Positions 34,865 to 48,000 of a DNA stretch of 64,000 nt are shown one piece after another. The stretch's first letter is position 1. Every line of letters begins with the position of its first letter. Position numbers and translations under genes: made by a program. Location of the stretch: assembly GCA_947683625.1 (NCBI GenBank), contig CANTUR010000125.1:992001-1056000 (forward strand), in the 5' to 3' direction. The DNA is from Mallotus nudiflorus (lineage: Eukaryota > Streptophyta > Magnoliopsida > Malpighiales > Euphorbiaceae). Below the pieces are notes generated by a model. The model ran no database searches. It was given only the letters and a program-made list of their open reading frames with translations, and was not told where the DNA came from.

Positions 34865-36579
34865 GGCTATGGCTGTGGTTCATGCATCTCAGAAGCTCCG
34901 ACACTACTTCTAAGCTCATCCTATCATTGTCTATTCTCGTTTTCCTTTGTGAAAAATCCTACAAAGATTAGAGACCTCGGGCAGACTGGTTCAATGGTCA
35001 GTGTTACTTAGAGAATTCGACATTGATTATGAGCCTCGCCAATAAGTGAAAGCCTAAGCATTAGCATATTTTGTTCAAGAAATGGCTCCGAAAGACCTTA
35101 CCATGACCAAAGTACCAGAATGAAAACTTTATATTGATGGAGTAGCCTCAGTTCAAGAATCTGGTGCCAGAGTGATTCTCAGAGGATAGTATAAAGTTCA
35201 TATCTGGTGTGCAGTTCAAATAAAGTACAATGCAACCAACAATGTCGCAGAATATGAGGCACTCATCACAGGCTTGAAATTAGCTGCCGAAGTCAGAGTC
35301 GAGCACCTTATAATACACTCGGACTCCCAGCTGGTAGTAAATCAGGTTAATGACACGTTCCAGGTCAAGGACACAAGAATTGCTAAGTACGTGGGCAAAG
35401 TCAAGAAACTTTAAAACAGATTAAACAAGAAGGGGGCTAGTGGGAGATCGTCCAGATACCCAGGTAGGAGAACTCTAAGGCCGACCTCCTGGCCAAATCG
35501 ACAGTTGAAGATAGTCAAGCATTTAAGGATATGGAATTCACCGAGGCATTGATAAAACCTAGTATGGAAGATCCCGAAGTCTTGGAGATACGGGAAGTCT
35601 TAGAATAGATGCGTTTGATAGTCCAATACCTAGAATACATAACTCTCCTTAAAGTTAAATTAAAAGCTCAGAAGCTAAAAATGAAAGCAGCCCACTATTC
35701 TATCCACTAAGGGGAGCTTTACAGAAAATCCCTTTCACACCCATGGTTTAAGTGCGTCTCTCCAGAGGAAGGGAATTACATACTCAGGGAAATCTATGAA
35801 GGAATTTGTAGAGCGCATGAATACCACTATGCACTAACCTAGAAAACACTACTCCAAGGATACTATTGGCCTACCATATCTAATGATGCCTAGAAGCTAA
35901 CTCAAGCATGTCACAAGTGCCAGCAATTTGCTCAACTCAATCATAGGCCTTCCTGCCCTCTGCATCCAATCGGTAGCCCATGACCCTTCGCCATGTGGGG
36001 GATGGGCATCCTAGGTCCCTTTCCAGCTTCCACTTCATAAAAAAAAGTTCCTGATTATGGCTATAGACCATTTCACTAAATGGGTAGAAGTGGAGGCAGT
36101 TCCAACCATAATAAAAGCTCTGATAAAATATTTCTTCTAGAGAGAGATCATTTGCAGATTCGGCATCCCTCACACTTTGATTACAGACAATGACAAACAA
36201 TTTGAAAATGAAAAATTTAGAGGTTTTTGTTTAGACCTCAGAATAAAGCTTCGTTTCACCTCAATAACCTACCCACAAATAAATGGGCAAATAGAAGTTA
36301 CCAATAGAATTAACATTCAGGGATTAAAGAAGAAATTCGATGAGAAAAATGGAAATTGGGTCGAAGAGCTTAACAATATAATCTGGGCCTACAAAACCAC
36401 TTCTAAATCATCCACTGACGAGACACCGTTCAGACTAACCTATGGTATGGACACAATAATACTAGTGGAGATTAGTTCACCAAGTTATAGGGTCAGTCAC
36501 AGTCTTGATCACAACATCAACAATATTGATGCCCGGATATGTCTGGACTTATTAGAAGAAAGGCGGGAGTGGACAATAG
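34865..36579 (+). mobile_element. Tat-like Ty3/gypsy pol remnant (RNase H and integrase)
   Basis: Plus-strand relic. It starts near 34880 with VHASQKLRHYF-like text, then ETSGRLVQWSVLLREFDIDY from 34975. An additional RNase H domain follows: LYIDGVASVQESGARVIL at about 35130, NNVAEYEALITGLKLA, and LIIHSDSQLVVNQV. The integrase zinc-binding region is near 35800-35935 (HEYHYAL, CHKCQQFAQ). The core continues (LITDNDKQFENEKF, YPQINGQIEVTNR at 36177-36310) to YGMDTIILVEI and ERREWTIV at 36579. The order and wording match plant Tat (Retand/Ogre) elements. Stops are scattered. A solo LTR interrupts it; it resumes at 40025. Confidence 0.8.
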
Positions 36580-37016
36580 TGTAATGACCCGAGTTTTAAA
36601 TATTTTAATATTTCATTAGGATATGCAGTATTCATAATTTTTAATATATATTTTATTATTTTATTATTTTGTTAATAATTAATGTTATTTTAAGTTTATT
36701 TAAAGTTTTCCACATAAAATTTTTCCCAAAACCTATTATTTTAGGAAATAATATTTAAATAATATTTTATTGATTAATGTTATTTTATTTTATTAAATTG
36801 TATGGTTTCCTGCATGATCAATATTTTGTATATTAATATATATATACATATACATATACATGCACAAAAATATTATTATAATATTAGGGTTATTTTATAT
36901 ATATGTGTGTGTATATATATATATATATATAATTATTTATATAATATAATAATGTGTGGTGTGTGTTTGATGTGTGTATATTATTATTTAATTATATTAT
37001 TAAAGTTAAAGTAAAG

Positions 37017-37054
<38 letters not shown>

Positions 37055-40019
37055 GAGAAAGTAACTTCATCTTCAACCTCCCGACACCCCCCCTCACCCC
37101 CACCCTCACTGCCTGTTACTTCTGATCGCCGGTCGTCAGAGTGCCTCCCGACGTGCCATCGTCATCTCCAGCTAGCTCCGCCATCGTTTCCTCCTTCCTT
37201 CGGCGCCATTGCAGCTTATTTTAGCCGAAAAATTAAAAATCAAGCCCATTGTCGTTCAAGCCGATTTCAGCCACCAAATTTGACATCGCCGGTCTCTTTC
37301 CCTTTCCTGAGCACCAGTGAGTGTGTCTCTAAGCCTGGTTTCACATGGTTTGGCCTAAATTTTGGTGGTGAGCTTGATTTCAAATTCGACCATTTTTGTT
37401 TCTCTATTTTTTTGAACTTTGATTTTTGATATTCAAGCTTAATTCCTTCACAAAAGTTGATTCTACTAGCTCAATATACACTCTAGAATTTTTGTGGAAT
37501 TTTTGGAATTTATTTTAATTTTTGTGAATTTTTGATTATTTTATTATTATTATTTTCTAATTTTAGTAAATTAATTAAATAAATTGTGAAATTGTGATTT
37601 TTGGTGTTTATAGTGGTTGAAAATAATTATAGAATTTAATTTATAATTTTTTTTGATTTTTTGTAATTAATATAATTTTATTTATTTTATGTGAATTTTA
37701 GAAATATAGGTTATATGTGTATTTTGTTAAAATTAATTGGTTAATTGAGTATAATTATTGATTTTATTAAATTATATGTTGAGAAAATAATTTTAGAGTA
37801 AATATACAGTTTTTAGTGAATTTTTGAGTAACTATAGTATATTATGTGAATTTCTATTTATTCGGGGTATTTTGGTAATTTGGTAGTAATATTAGTTGAA
37901 TATTAATTTAAATTGGTTTTAATAATTATTTGAGGTATAAAAATGATTTTTACAAATTATTTACTATTTTTAACTAATTAAAACTATTTTTTGAAAATTA
38001 TTTTTAATTTATATATAATATACTATTTTTGTAAATAAAATGGATTTTTAGTAATTTTTAGTTCGTTTTTGGATTAATTAAGTAATTTGGAATTATAAAA
38101 TGAATTTTCATTAATATTTGTGTATTTATCGAGTTATTATCGATTTTTAATAATATTATATTAATATTAGAGTTTTTAAGTAATTATCGGTAAAATAATT
38201 ATTTTTGGTGTTTAAATATGTAGTTTTCTATATTTTGGTATATAAAGGGTGTTTTTGGGATTTATGAAATTTTAATGTATTTTGTGTATATCTTGTGAAT
38301 TGTGAACCTCAGTCGGTGGAATTATAGTTTGGAATCCGACCGAGGGGTTATATGGATATTTTGTATTCGAAGTGTATTTTCTTGTAGGACTGGCTCTACT
38401 TTTTAAGTAGAGAGATGTTCGTTTTACTGAGAAGGTTCTGCCGAATTTTTGGTAGAATTCTCGTAAAACATAACATTCGGTCAAATTCCTATTCCTTATT
38501 TGTGTCTAGAATTCTATATCGAGTTTCTAGAAGTTAAGTTAGATTTGTTCTGATTTCGTGTTGTGATTTGATTGTTAGTTGCACCCGAGATCGAGGCTAG
38601 TGGACCAGGCCATCAGACCCGTCTCGTGGAGCACACAACTGTGAGTTGTTATTTTATATATACGTGTATTTAGGTTGTATGATTTTAGAAATATATGTTT
38701 TAATTGTATGAATTATGCATAAATGATTTAATAAATGCTTAAGTATATTTTAGGTATATTTTTAGTATATTTTTGGTATATTTTGAATTAAAGGCATGTT
38801 TTACTCTTGATTTATACCCAAATTGTTTTTAAGTATATATATGGTTTATTTTATAATTGAACTAAATTTATCTGACATATATATACTCAAAATATGCTTA
38901 GTTTATTTTTGGTATATTTCTAGTATATATATGATTTATATTGCCATTTAAATTTATATCATGCATCATTTATTTTACGAATGTATGAGTTTATTTTAAT
39001 GAAGGATATCAATAGAACGTGCTACCTAGTGGACAACACTAGGACCGAGTACGTACTGGTATGGAAATAGAATTTAGGTTAAATTACTAACCTATTGGTG
39101 GATTATGATTTGTTGATTGATCTGATTGATGTGAGATGTGATTTGAGAGTGTGATTGTTGGAGCTCAGTTGACCAAGTGTCTCGGAGCCAATCACATTGA
39201 CAGCCAGACTGCTGAAGTTCAGTTGACTTAGTGTCTCAGGACCAGTCTACTGTCCAAATCGAATAAGTGAATCTATTTGGAATAAGTGTCTCGGGGTCAG
39301 TCTACTGTCCAAATGGAATAAGTGAATTTATTTGGAATAAATAAGCTTGTATGGCTAGAGTGTTGTCTATTACTATTTGAGATTGCGATCATTTAGGGTT
39401 CTATTTGATCCTTCATAAACTGATATTTTTCAATATTATATATAAAATGATTTCAGCATCTATGTGTAATTGCCTGTATATATATTTATTATATATATTT
39501 TATTGAGTGTCAGCATTTGACATTTAGTATGCATATATATATATATTATAATAATTCATTCAGTGAGGTCTGACTTCCCTCTGTTGATATTTTTTAGGAG
39601 AGTTTTCGTCCTCAGACCTCAGTAGCAGGCTTGTACGTTGGATTTCTTCCGCTTCGACTTTATTGTGTAAACTGCTTACTTGAGTTTAGTTTGTATTCTA
39701 GACACTGTAGTAGTAGTTGTTGTACTTTAATTTGTTGTGAGCTATATTTATGATATGTATGCATGAGATTTAAGTTTTCAGTTTGTTAAACTAAAATTTG
39801 TACTTAAAGATTTTATGATATATGAGATGAAATTTATGTTATTAAATGAGTTGAAGAATTATTATTTTACATTTGAGATTTAATTTCCATTGCATAATAT
39901 TTTATTTATTTTATTATATTGCATGCTTTTATTTTTTTTTAGACTTGCTACGGGTTTCGGATTCGAAAGAATTCCCGTTCCCTAGCGTCGGTCATGGCCC
40001 TCTGTTTTGGGTCGTGATA
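36580..40019 (+). mobile_element. Chromovirus LTR, solo, plus orientation, 3.44 kb
   Basis: Begins TGTAATGACCC and ends GGGTCGTGATA, the reverse-complement layout of the other three copies. The left flank ends AATAG and the right flank begins AGCAG. The two differ by two transitions, so this may be an aged target duplication. The flanking Tat reading frame continues across once the LTR is removed (REWTI then ATAEAH). TA microsatellites lie at 36912-36931 and 37022-37052, just before the GC-rich leader at 37070-37320. A 54-bp tandem duplication sits near 39230-39350 (CAGTCTACTGTCCAAAT twice). Confidence 0.88.
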
Positions 40020-40487
40020 AGCAGCTACGGCTGAAGCACATATGTAGAAGGTGGCACGATATCATCTTCAGCGTAGTCGCCCAAGACAGTTCAAAATAGG
40101 AGACTAGGTACTCATAAGGGTAGATATTGGTAAAGCCAACTTAGGAACTAGCAAGCTGAGTCCAAATTAAGAAGGCTTATATCAAATCTCAGAACACACA
40201 ACCAAAGGAGCATACAAACTAAGAACCAGAGACAATAAAGAGTTTCCACAATTTTGGAACTTAGATTACCTCAGAAAATACTATCAATAAAACTTAGATT
40301 GTACTCGGAATGGTACTCAATAAAATCTCTTTTCATTGAAACCATTAAATCTCTTAAAAAAAATATTGATTACAAAAAAAAAAAAAAAGAATGAGAAGGG
40401 TTTCTATTCTACTAATTATATGTCTAGGTTATGGGGCTCAGAGGCAGGGGAGGAACTCATATCAGCGGCACTAGAAACCTCAATAGG
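40020..40487 (+). mobile_element. Tat-like gypsy remnant, 3' end of pol and downstream
   Basis: Continues the Tat reading frame after the solo LTR: ATAEAHM, then KVARYHLQ, PRQFKIGD, GKANLGTSKLSPN, and the terminal motif FWNLDYLRKYYQ with a stop near 40282, which is the usual Tat integrase end (..LRRYY). After that come about 200 bp of non-coding DNA with a poly-A run at 40375-40390, and then another chromovirus LTR. Confidence 0.75.
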
Positions 40488-43400
40488 TGTCACGACCCAA
40501 AATAGGGGGCCATGACTGGCGCTAGGGAATGGGAATTCTTTTGAATCCGGAACCCGTAGCAAACCTTAAAAATAAAAGCAAGCAATATAGTATAATAGAT
40601 AAAATATTTGTACGGTGGAAATTAAATCTCAAGTATAAAAATAATAATTCATCAACTGATTTTAATAGCTTAAATTCCATCTCATATATAATAAAATCTT
40701 TCAGTATAAATTTTTAGTTTAACATTCTGAAATTTAAATCTCATACAATTATAGTAATAAATACAACCCATGACAAAATTAAGTATAACCACTACTACAG
40801 TGTCTAGAATACAAAATAAAACTCAGGTAAGCAGTTTACATAATAAAGCCAGAGCAGAAGAAATCCGACGTACAGGTCTACTGTTGAGGTCTGAAGACGA
40901 AGACTCTCCTGAAAATTATCAACAGAGGGGAGTCATACCTCACTGAGTGAATTATTATAATACATAAACATGCATAACTAAATGTCAAATGTAGAACTCA
41001 ATAGTATACATAATAATTATATATACAGGCAAATATAGACAGATGCAACAAAAAAAATCATTTTATAATGGAAATCATCAGTTTATGAAAGATCAAATAA
41101 AACCCTATATTTTTGCAACCTCAAATATCAATATAACTCACTTAAGCCATACAGGCCCACTTAGTTCCAATAATTCACTTAGTCCAACTGGACAGTAGAC
41201 TGGCCTCGAGACACTAAGTCAACCGAGCTCTAACAGTCTGATTGTTAGTGTGATTGGCCTCGAGACACTTGGTCAACCGAGCTCCAGCAATCACACTTTC
41301 AATCACATCTCATATCAATTAAATCAATTAACAAGTCATAATCCACAGATAGGTTAGTAATTTGACCTAAAATCTACTGTCGTACTGGTACGTACTCGGT
41401 TCTAGTGCTGCCCACTAGGAAGCACGCTCTATCGATATCCTTCATTTTAATACATAACATATATTCTAGAAAATAAATGATGATGGTGATATTTAAAATA
41501 AATAAATATGCCATATATATACCAGAAATATACCTAAAGTAAGCTAAGTATATTTCAGGTATATATACGTATAATTAAATTAAATAATCGCAAAACATAT
41601 TAAATTCAACTAATAATATATTTTAAAAACATGCATTTATTTTATAATATACCAAAAATATACTAAAAGTATACCTAAATATACTTAAATATTCAAATAA
41701 TCAATTATGCAAAAATTGTATTTAAAACATAAAATTCTAAACATGCACCCTAAGCAATGCATATACATTATAATAACTCATAGTTGTGCACTCCACGAGA
41801 TGGGTTCGATGGGTCTGGTCCACTAGGTCTCGGTCTCAGCGTAACTAAACAATCAAATCACAATACAAAAATCAAAATGAATCTAACTTAACTTCTAGAG
41901 ACTTGATCTAGGATTACAAAACACAAACAAATACAAAATCAGACATGATGTCACTTTTACGAGAAGTCTACCAAAAATTCAGCAGAACCTACTCTGTAAA
42001 ATGAATATCTCTCTACTTAAAAAGTAGAGCCAGTCCTACAAGAAAAATACACTTCGAATATAGAATCCTCAAAACCCCTCGATCGGACCTTAAATCCCAA
42101 TTTCCACCGATCGAGATTCACAATTTACAAGGTATACACAAAATATATTAAAATTCCGTAAATACCAAAAATACTTTTTTTATACCAAAATATAGCAATT
42201 TACATATTTAAACATTACAAATAATTATATCACCGATAATTACTTAAAAACCCTAATATTAATATAATATATTAAAAACCGATATTTCACGATAAATATA
42301 CCAATATTAATAGAAATTCATTTTATAAATCCAAATTACTCAATTAGCCCAAAAACATATTAAAAATTACTAAAAACCAATTTATTCACAAAAATAGTAT
42401 ATTATATATAATTTGAAAATAATTTTCAAAAAATAGTTTTAATTAGTTAAAAATAGTAAATTATTTGTAAAAATCATTTTTTATTCTTCAAATAATTATT
42501 AAAACCAATTAAACTTAATATTCAACTAAAATTATGATCAAATTACCAAAATACTCCTAATATTTAAAAATTCACATAATATACTATAATTACTAAAAAA
42601 TTCACTAAAAATTATATAATAACTCTAAAATTATTTTCTCAACATATAATTTAATAAAATCAATAATTATACTCAATTAACCAATTATTTTAAACAAAAT
42701 ACATATTTAACCTAAATTTCCAAAATTCACATAAACTAACTAAAATTGTATTAATTACACAAAAATTATAAATTAAATTCTATAATTATTTTCAACCACC
42801 ATAAACCCTAAAAATCATAGTTTCATAATTTATTTAATTAATTTACGAAAATTAGAAAATAATAATAAAATAATAAAAAATTCACAAAAATCAAAATAAA
42901 TTCTGAAAATTCCACAAAAATTCCAGACTGTAGATTGAGCTAGTAGAATCAACTTTTGTGAAGACACTAAGCTTGAATCTTAAAGATCGAAGTTCAAAAA
43001 AATTGAGAAACAAAAATGGCCGAAAATGAAATCAAGCTCAAATCCTTACCAAATCGAGTTTTCAAGCTACAAGGAGCTTGGAATCGGCTTCTATGGAGTT
43101 CTAGGAGCTCAATGACAATGAGATCACTGGATTTGGTGATCGAAAAGTGGATGAACGGAGGAGAGAAGAGTTTCGGATTCTCGGCCAAAAGCGGGCTGAA
43201 CAGCGCTAAAGAGGGTGGAGGAAGGTGGCGAAGTCGCTGGGGAAGACGGCGGCACTCCGGAGGTACACCAACGGTAGGTGGCCAGACTTTGCAGCAGTGA
43301 GGGGTAGGTTTCGAGGGGTGAGGGAGGTAGGGGAAGATGAGTTTATATATATATGTATGTATGTATGTATTAAAAATTTATATTATACTCACTTTAAACA

Positions 43401-43704
43401 CATACCACACAAATATATATTATATAAATAACTATATATATATATACACACATATATACATATATGTAACACATGTATAAAATGACCCTAAGTATATATG
43501 CATGTATATATATATATATATATATATAATACATACAACAATAATAATAATAATAATGCATGAACACATATAATTTGTTAAAATAAAATAACATTAAACA
43601 ATAAAATATTATTTATATATTATTTCCTAAAATAATGAGTTTCGGAAAAATTTTTACATAGAAAACTATAAATAAACATAAAATAACATTAATATTCACA
43701 AAAT
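40488..43704 (-). mobile_element. Chromovirus LTR, minus orientation, truncated at its inner end
   Basis: Begins TGTCACGACCC at 40488. It stops matching at 43704 (after ATTCACAAAAT), about 95 bp short of the normal GGGTTATTACA end. The GC-rich leader is at 43020-43340 and TA tracts at 43432-43445 and 43506-43528. With 36580-40019 it forms a large inverted repeat separated by 468 bp. The right boundary joins a different LTR-like fragment. Confidence 0.85.
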
Positions 43705-44360
43705 CTCCAATGACGATTGGTTCTGTCATGTCGTTTTTACACGGACGGGTTAATCTATTGCATTTGATCTCGAAGATTTCGCGTGCTCTAAGGTCCAGAT
43801 GACACCTTAGTAACATGATGGTTTCAAGACTTGGTACCGAGATTTACTTTCTTCCTATGACTGAGGCTGGCCACCTCAGCCCACCCTTCTATGTTGTTGA
43901 GCAGTACCTAATTGCTTTCTTTCTATATGGAGTCATAAGTGCTCTATTCTACTTAGATTCGACGGACATAAATATCTAAATATACCTATGGGGGGAACTC
44001 TTGATACCGCCTATATATATTCCTATTTAATTAAAGGATTTTTATTTTCTGAATGGGGTTACTCGGACAAGGAAAGTAGCAGAATCCGTTCATGGAAAGT
44101 ACTATACTCTGAAGAGGATTCATAAATAAAGCAGGAATACTCTCCTACTAGGATTAGGATTCCTATCTCACAAGGAATCCTACTCCTTTCAGGTTTAAGC
44201 ATACTATAAATAGGACCCCCATACCTCTCATTCTACATTATCTTATTCTTTCATATTCTAATTATTCCTTGCTCTCTATACAAACTCTTTCTCTCTGTTC
44301 TCTAACTTAGGCATCAGAGTGTTTGTGGGGACCCTCCCCACCTCTCACCTTGCCCTCTGT
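43705..44360 (+). repeat. LTR-like fragment with a TATA box, probably Tat family
   Basis: Contains CTATAAATAG at 44204-44213, preceded by short repeated words (GGAATCCTACTCC, AGGATTAGGATTCC) and followed by a CT-rich initiator region and CATCAGAGTGTTTGTGGGGA, features common in plant gypsy LTRs. No coding sequence. Its place beyond the Tat pol remnant suggests it is the LTR of that element, but no second copy is in the window to prove it. Confidence 0.5.
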
Positions 44361-44719
44361 TCATTGATTGTAGGTCTTAAGTTCAAGAATTCCAAAAATA
44401 AGTTATCACTAATTATTTTCCAAGAGGCCATAATACTGAAAACAACTACATAGAAATGAAACATAATTACACAGAAATTTATCATCATTTGACATTTACC
44501 TTCTCGGTTTATTCATAGTGTCTAAATGTGGTAGCCAAAGAAGAATTTTCTAAAATCTTTGGTACTTTCTTAGGAAATTTTACAATAGACAAATATATCA
44601 AATAAAAGATGAAGAACTATATTGTTATGTAGCACATCCACACCCTCAATAGATTTCATATTAAATAGGCAGATCACAAGCTAATCACAAGAAATATTAA
44701 TACATTGAGAATTATATGC
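44361..44719. other. Unassigned spacer
   Basis: AT-rich, no open frame or motif recognised. It lies between the LTR-like fragment and the first copy of the NLR 5' flank. Confidence 0.5.
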
Positions 44720-45758
44720 TTACAAATTGTTGTTTGAATATGACAAATACTTCAAAAAATTTTCTAATATCTTAGTAATTTCTCAAGAAATTCAATAAAG
44801 TTGGCAAAGATGATTTATGCATAAATTATAAGGCTTAAAATTGAAATTGGTATCATGTTTTATTATGATCAAAGAAAAACGAGTGGAGAAAAAAATAGTA
44901 ATGGAAGACTTTACTTGTATGGTTTTTAGTTGACATGACCATTGAAATTGAAGGAGTAATTAAAAGGTTATGAGGTAGGAAATGTTTTCATTGGTGGAAA
45001 TAAAAATGTGAAAGCTAGAAAATTAGGGAGAAAAATGAAAACAATTGGCAGATAGATTGTGATAGTGGTGGGAAAATGAAACTAATTATTTTTCAGGATA
45101 CATAATGAAAGATGCTAACAACAAACTTTCTTAATGTTCTAGGCGTTTATTGAGACTAAAACCCTCCTTTCCAAATTTAAAAACAAAAATATCAAAAAAA
45201 CCATTATTCTTAAGAAAAAAATCAAAATTTTAATGGTTTGAGAAAAATATTTGAGTGATTTAAATAGAAAAATATGTAGTATATAAATATTTTTAAAATT
45301 TGAGTAGTATTGAGATATTTATAATAGTATTTTAGTTAAAAAATTATATTAAATAAATATGATAAATATTTTATTTTTAATAAAAATTAGAATATTTAAT
45401 GGTTTGACATAATAGGTTTTAGAATGAATATTCAAACATAAAAATAGACATTTATCAAATTTTTGATTTAATAACTTTAAAGATCAATGTCTAATACATA
45501 TATAGAATATTGCACTACTTTCATAATACTAATTATTATTAGCCACTTTTTTTTTTATATATGTTTTACCTTTTTTTTTAGTAATTAATTAATTTAGTGT
45601 CCCTTTATTTCATATTTAAAAAAAAGGAAAAGAAAAATCCTGCAGACTTCACGCTACATTGATTAGTACCCATTCAAGCTGATGTACTTGTTTCTACTCC
45701 TTAATTATCTACTTTTGAGCTTTCTTTTTTTTCTTATCACTATTCGTTCCTTTTGAAT
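44720..45758. repeat. NLR 5'-flank repeat, copy A0
   Basis: Non-coding DNA that matches 54236-54965 (A1) and 55519-56428 (A2). Common landmarks: TTGTTTGAATATGACAAATAC, GATGATTTATGCATA, GACCATTGAAATTGAAGG. It lies directly before NLR copy 1 as A2 does before copy 2, so promoter and gene were duplicated together. Confidence 0.85.
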
Positions 45759-46163
45759 TTGGCAGTGGTTGATGTCCTTGTTTTTAAAGTATTGGAGATG
45801 TTGATTTCTAGCATTTATATCAAGGCAGAGCAAAAGGTTAAGCTTGTTGTTGGTGTCGAGAAAGATGTGAAAATGCTCACTAACAATCTCCACTCCATCC
45901 AAGCTGGGCTATTTGATGCAGAGAAGAGCCAGCTGAAGGAGGAGACAGTCAAACTATGGCTCCGAAGGATGAAAAACATAATGTACAACATTGATGATGT
46001 TTTGGACGACTGGAGCACTGAACTTCTGAAATAAAAAATTAAAGGAGATTATTATGAATATGCTCCCAAGTCAAAAAGAGCTAAGGTATGGTCTTCTTTC
46101 CTATCCTCTCTCTTTTGCTTTCGTGAAGTTGGTTTCCGCAATGACATTACTATCAAGATAAGA
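45759..46163 (+). pseudogene. CC-NBS-LRR (NLR) pseudogene copy 1, CC domain
   Basis: Plant intracellular immune receptors of this class carry an N-terminal coiled-coil (Rx-type) domain. This piece reads AVVDVLVFKVLEMLI, EKDVKMLTNNLHSIQAGLFD, LWLRRMKNIMYNIDDVLDDW, close to residues 2-134 of copy 2. The start codon is lost (TTG at 45759 where copy 2 has ATG). A TAA at 46032-46034 follows TELLK where copy 2 has TCA (Ser). After that the same frame continues to FCFREVGFRNDITIKIR and is cut at 46163 by a gypsy element. The gene resumes at 51674. The EDVID-like motif appears as NIDDVLDDW. Confidence 0.9.
46159..46163. repeat. Target-site duplication TAAGA, left copy
   Basis: TAAGA at 46159-46163 recurs at 51669-51673. 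Removing the element and one copy restores the NLR reading frame (IKIR then ELNES). Confidence 0.9.
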
Positions 46164-46694
46164 TGACGTAGTGGAAGCCTAGAAAATTGGATAAATACTG
46201 CTTGACATTGAATCATGCATGACTATCGTCTAATAATCTCTTATAACTTATTGATTTGCACATAAATGCCAGAAAATAGGAATTAATAATCGTTGATTCA
46301 CACAAAAGAATACCGAATATTAGAAAAATATAAATTTGATTTATTAATTCAATAAAAACCGTCCTCAAACAATCCCAAAGAGACAAATAAATAGAGTTCA
46401 AAGAAAAACCCTAAAAACAAAAAAAGGAAGAAAAGACTAAAAAAAATCCTACAAAGGAACATAAACTTTTAAGCCAAATTTAGGGGCCTAAACAAAGGAA
46501 TTTGGGTCTGAAGATGGGTTGCTACAGACATTGTCTGTAGCATCCATTATAGGGCTTTGATTTAGCTTTGATTTGATATATTATGGGCCTTGTAGTTCCA
46601 TCGCGGTCACCACGACCATCCATTTGAACCCCAAGTGCATACGCCCACTTTGTCAAATCTATCCATAAATGACAATGCAGCCTCATTCACATCA
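46164..46694 (-). repeat. 3' LTR of the gypsy element
   Basis: 531 bp, plus-strand ends TGACGTAG and CACATCA. It is followed at 46695 by the reverse complement of a polypurine tract (CTTTGGGGGAA on the minus strand). Confidence 0.9.
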
Positions 46695-48000
46695 TTCCCC
46701 CAAAGTGACAGTAAATTTGGCCTTAAATTTGATACATCAACATCTTTAGAAGAATCGCCACTAAAGGGAATTAGGTGTTTAACATTAAATACATCCGCTG
46801 TGCAAATATGTCTAGGCAGCTTTAGACGATAAGCATTGGAATTGATCTTCTCCACCTCTTCAACTAGACTAATCTTCCTAGTAGATAGCTTGTTGTACTT
46901 CCCTACTGGAAATCGATCTTTGGTAAGGATTGCCCACACAAAGTCACTTACCTCAAACTCCAAAGGTCTGCATATCTAATATGCAATTTGCTTATAATTA
47001 GAATTGGCAGTAGATAGATTATCAAAGACTGTCTTGTGCACATCCTGCAAGCCCGAAACAAAATCTGCTACTTTCCCATCAACTCTTTTCTTGCTAGGTA
47101 GGGGCATCAAGTCAAAAGGACCTCTTGGCTGAATGGAATAAAAAATCTGAAAAGGACTGAATCATGTGCTATGATTGACAACGTGGTTGTGAGTGAATTC
47201 TGCCTGACATAGCTTCTGTTCCCAACCCTTCACATGGTCCCCCACTAGACAACGCAACATGTTGCTTAATGACCTTTTCACCACTTCAATTTGCCCATCT
47301 GTTTGAGGGTAATAGGCACTGCTGAAATTCAGTTGGGTATTGAGCATCTTCCAAAGGTTTCGCTAGAAATGACTGAGGAAACAGGTATCTCTATCAGAGA
47401 TAATGGATGCAGGCAACCTATGTAGATGATACACATCCCAAAAGAATAATTGTATCATATTTACTGCGTTTGTAGTCTTCTTATAAGGAATAAAATGAAC
47501 CATCTTAGAAAATTTATTAACAATAATAAAGATGGAGTCATTACCTTGCTACGTTCGCGGTAATCCCAATACAAAGTCCATGCTAATAGCAACTCAAGGT
47601 TGAGAAGGGACTGGTAAAGGCATATAGAGCCCTGCATTTATGGCTGTCCCTTTAGAGATTTGATAGATTTTGCACCTTTGCACGTACTTCTTAACTTCTT
47701 TGCTAACTGAAGGCCAAAAGTAGGAGGCTCGAATCAATTGCAAAGTTCTATCTTTGCTAATGTGCCTTTCTTCGTGCAACTCCCTTATAATCTGCAAGCG
47801 AAGGCTGCAGTCAAGGATACACAGCTAATTACCCTTAAATAAAAATCCATTATGCAGTAAAAACTTTATCTTCCTCCCAGCCTGCACATCTTGTATCACT
47901 ATTGAAAAATAAGGGTCAAATGCAAGCATATCATGAAAAGAATCAAACCCAGGCACCTCAACTCTCATGGCCCTCAATAAACAATTTCTGCGACTCAAAG
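46695..48000 (-). pseudogene. gypsy integrase remnant
   Basis: Minus strand: the zinc-binding region near 47680-47790 (IIRELHEERHISKDRTLQ, ASYFWPSVSKEV, YVQRCKIYQ, where the second Cys of the pair is now Tyr), core pieces near 47160-47350 (FSSAYYPQTDGQIEVVKRSL), and a C-terminal piece at 46607-46963 (KYNKLSTRKISLVEEVEKIN, YRLKLP, ADVFNVKHLIPF) that extends into the LTR. Several frameshifts separate them. Confidence 0.85.

Noticed and set aside
34528..34971. 147-residue plus-strand open frame
   Set aside because: It is mainly the antisense of the chromovirus integrase region and crosses the junction with the Tat element; no similarity of its own.
36802..37014. 70-residue open frame rich in Ile and Tyr
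   Set aside because: Produced by TA/CA microsatellite DNA within the LTR.
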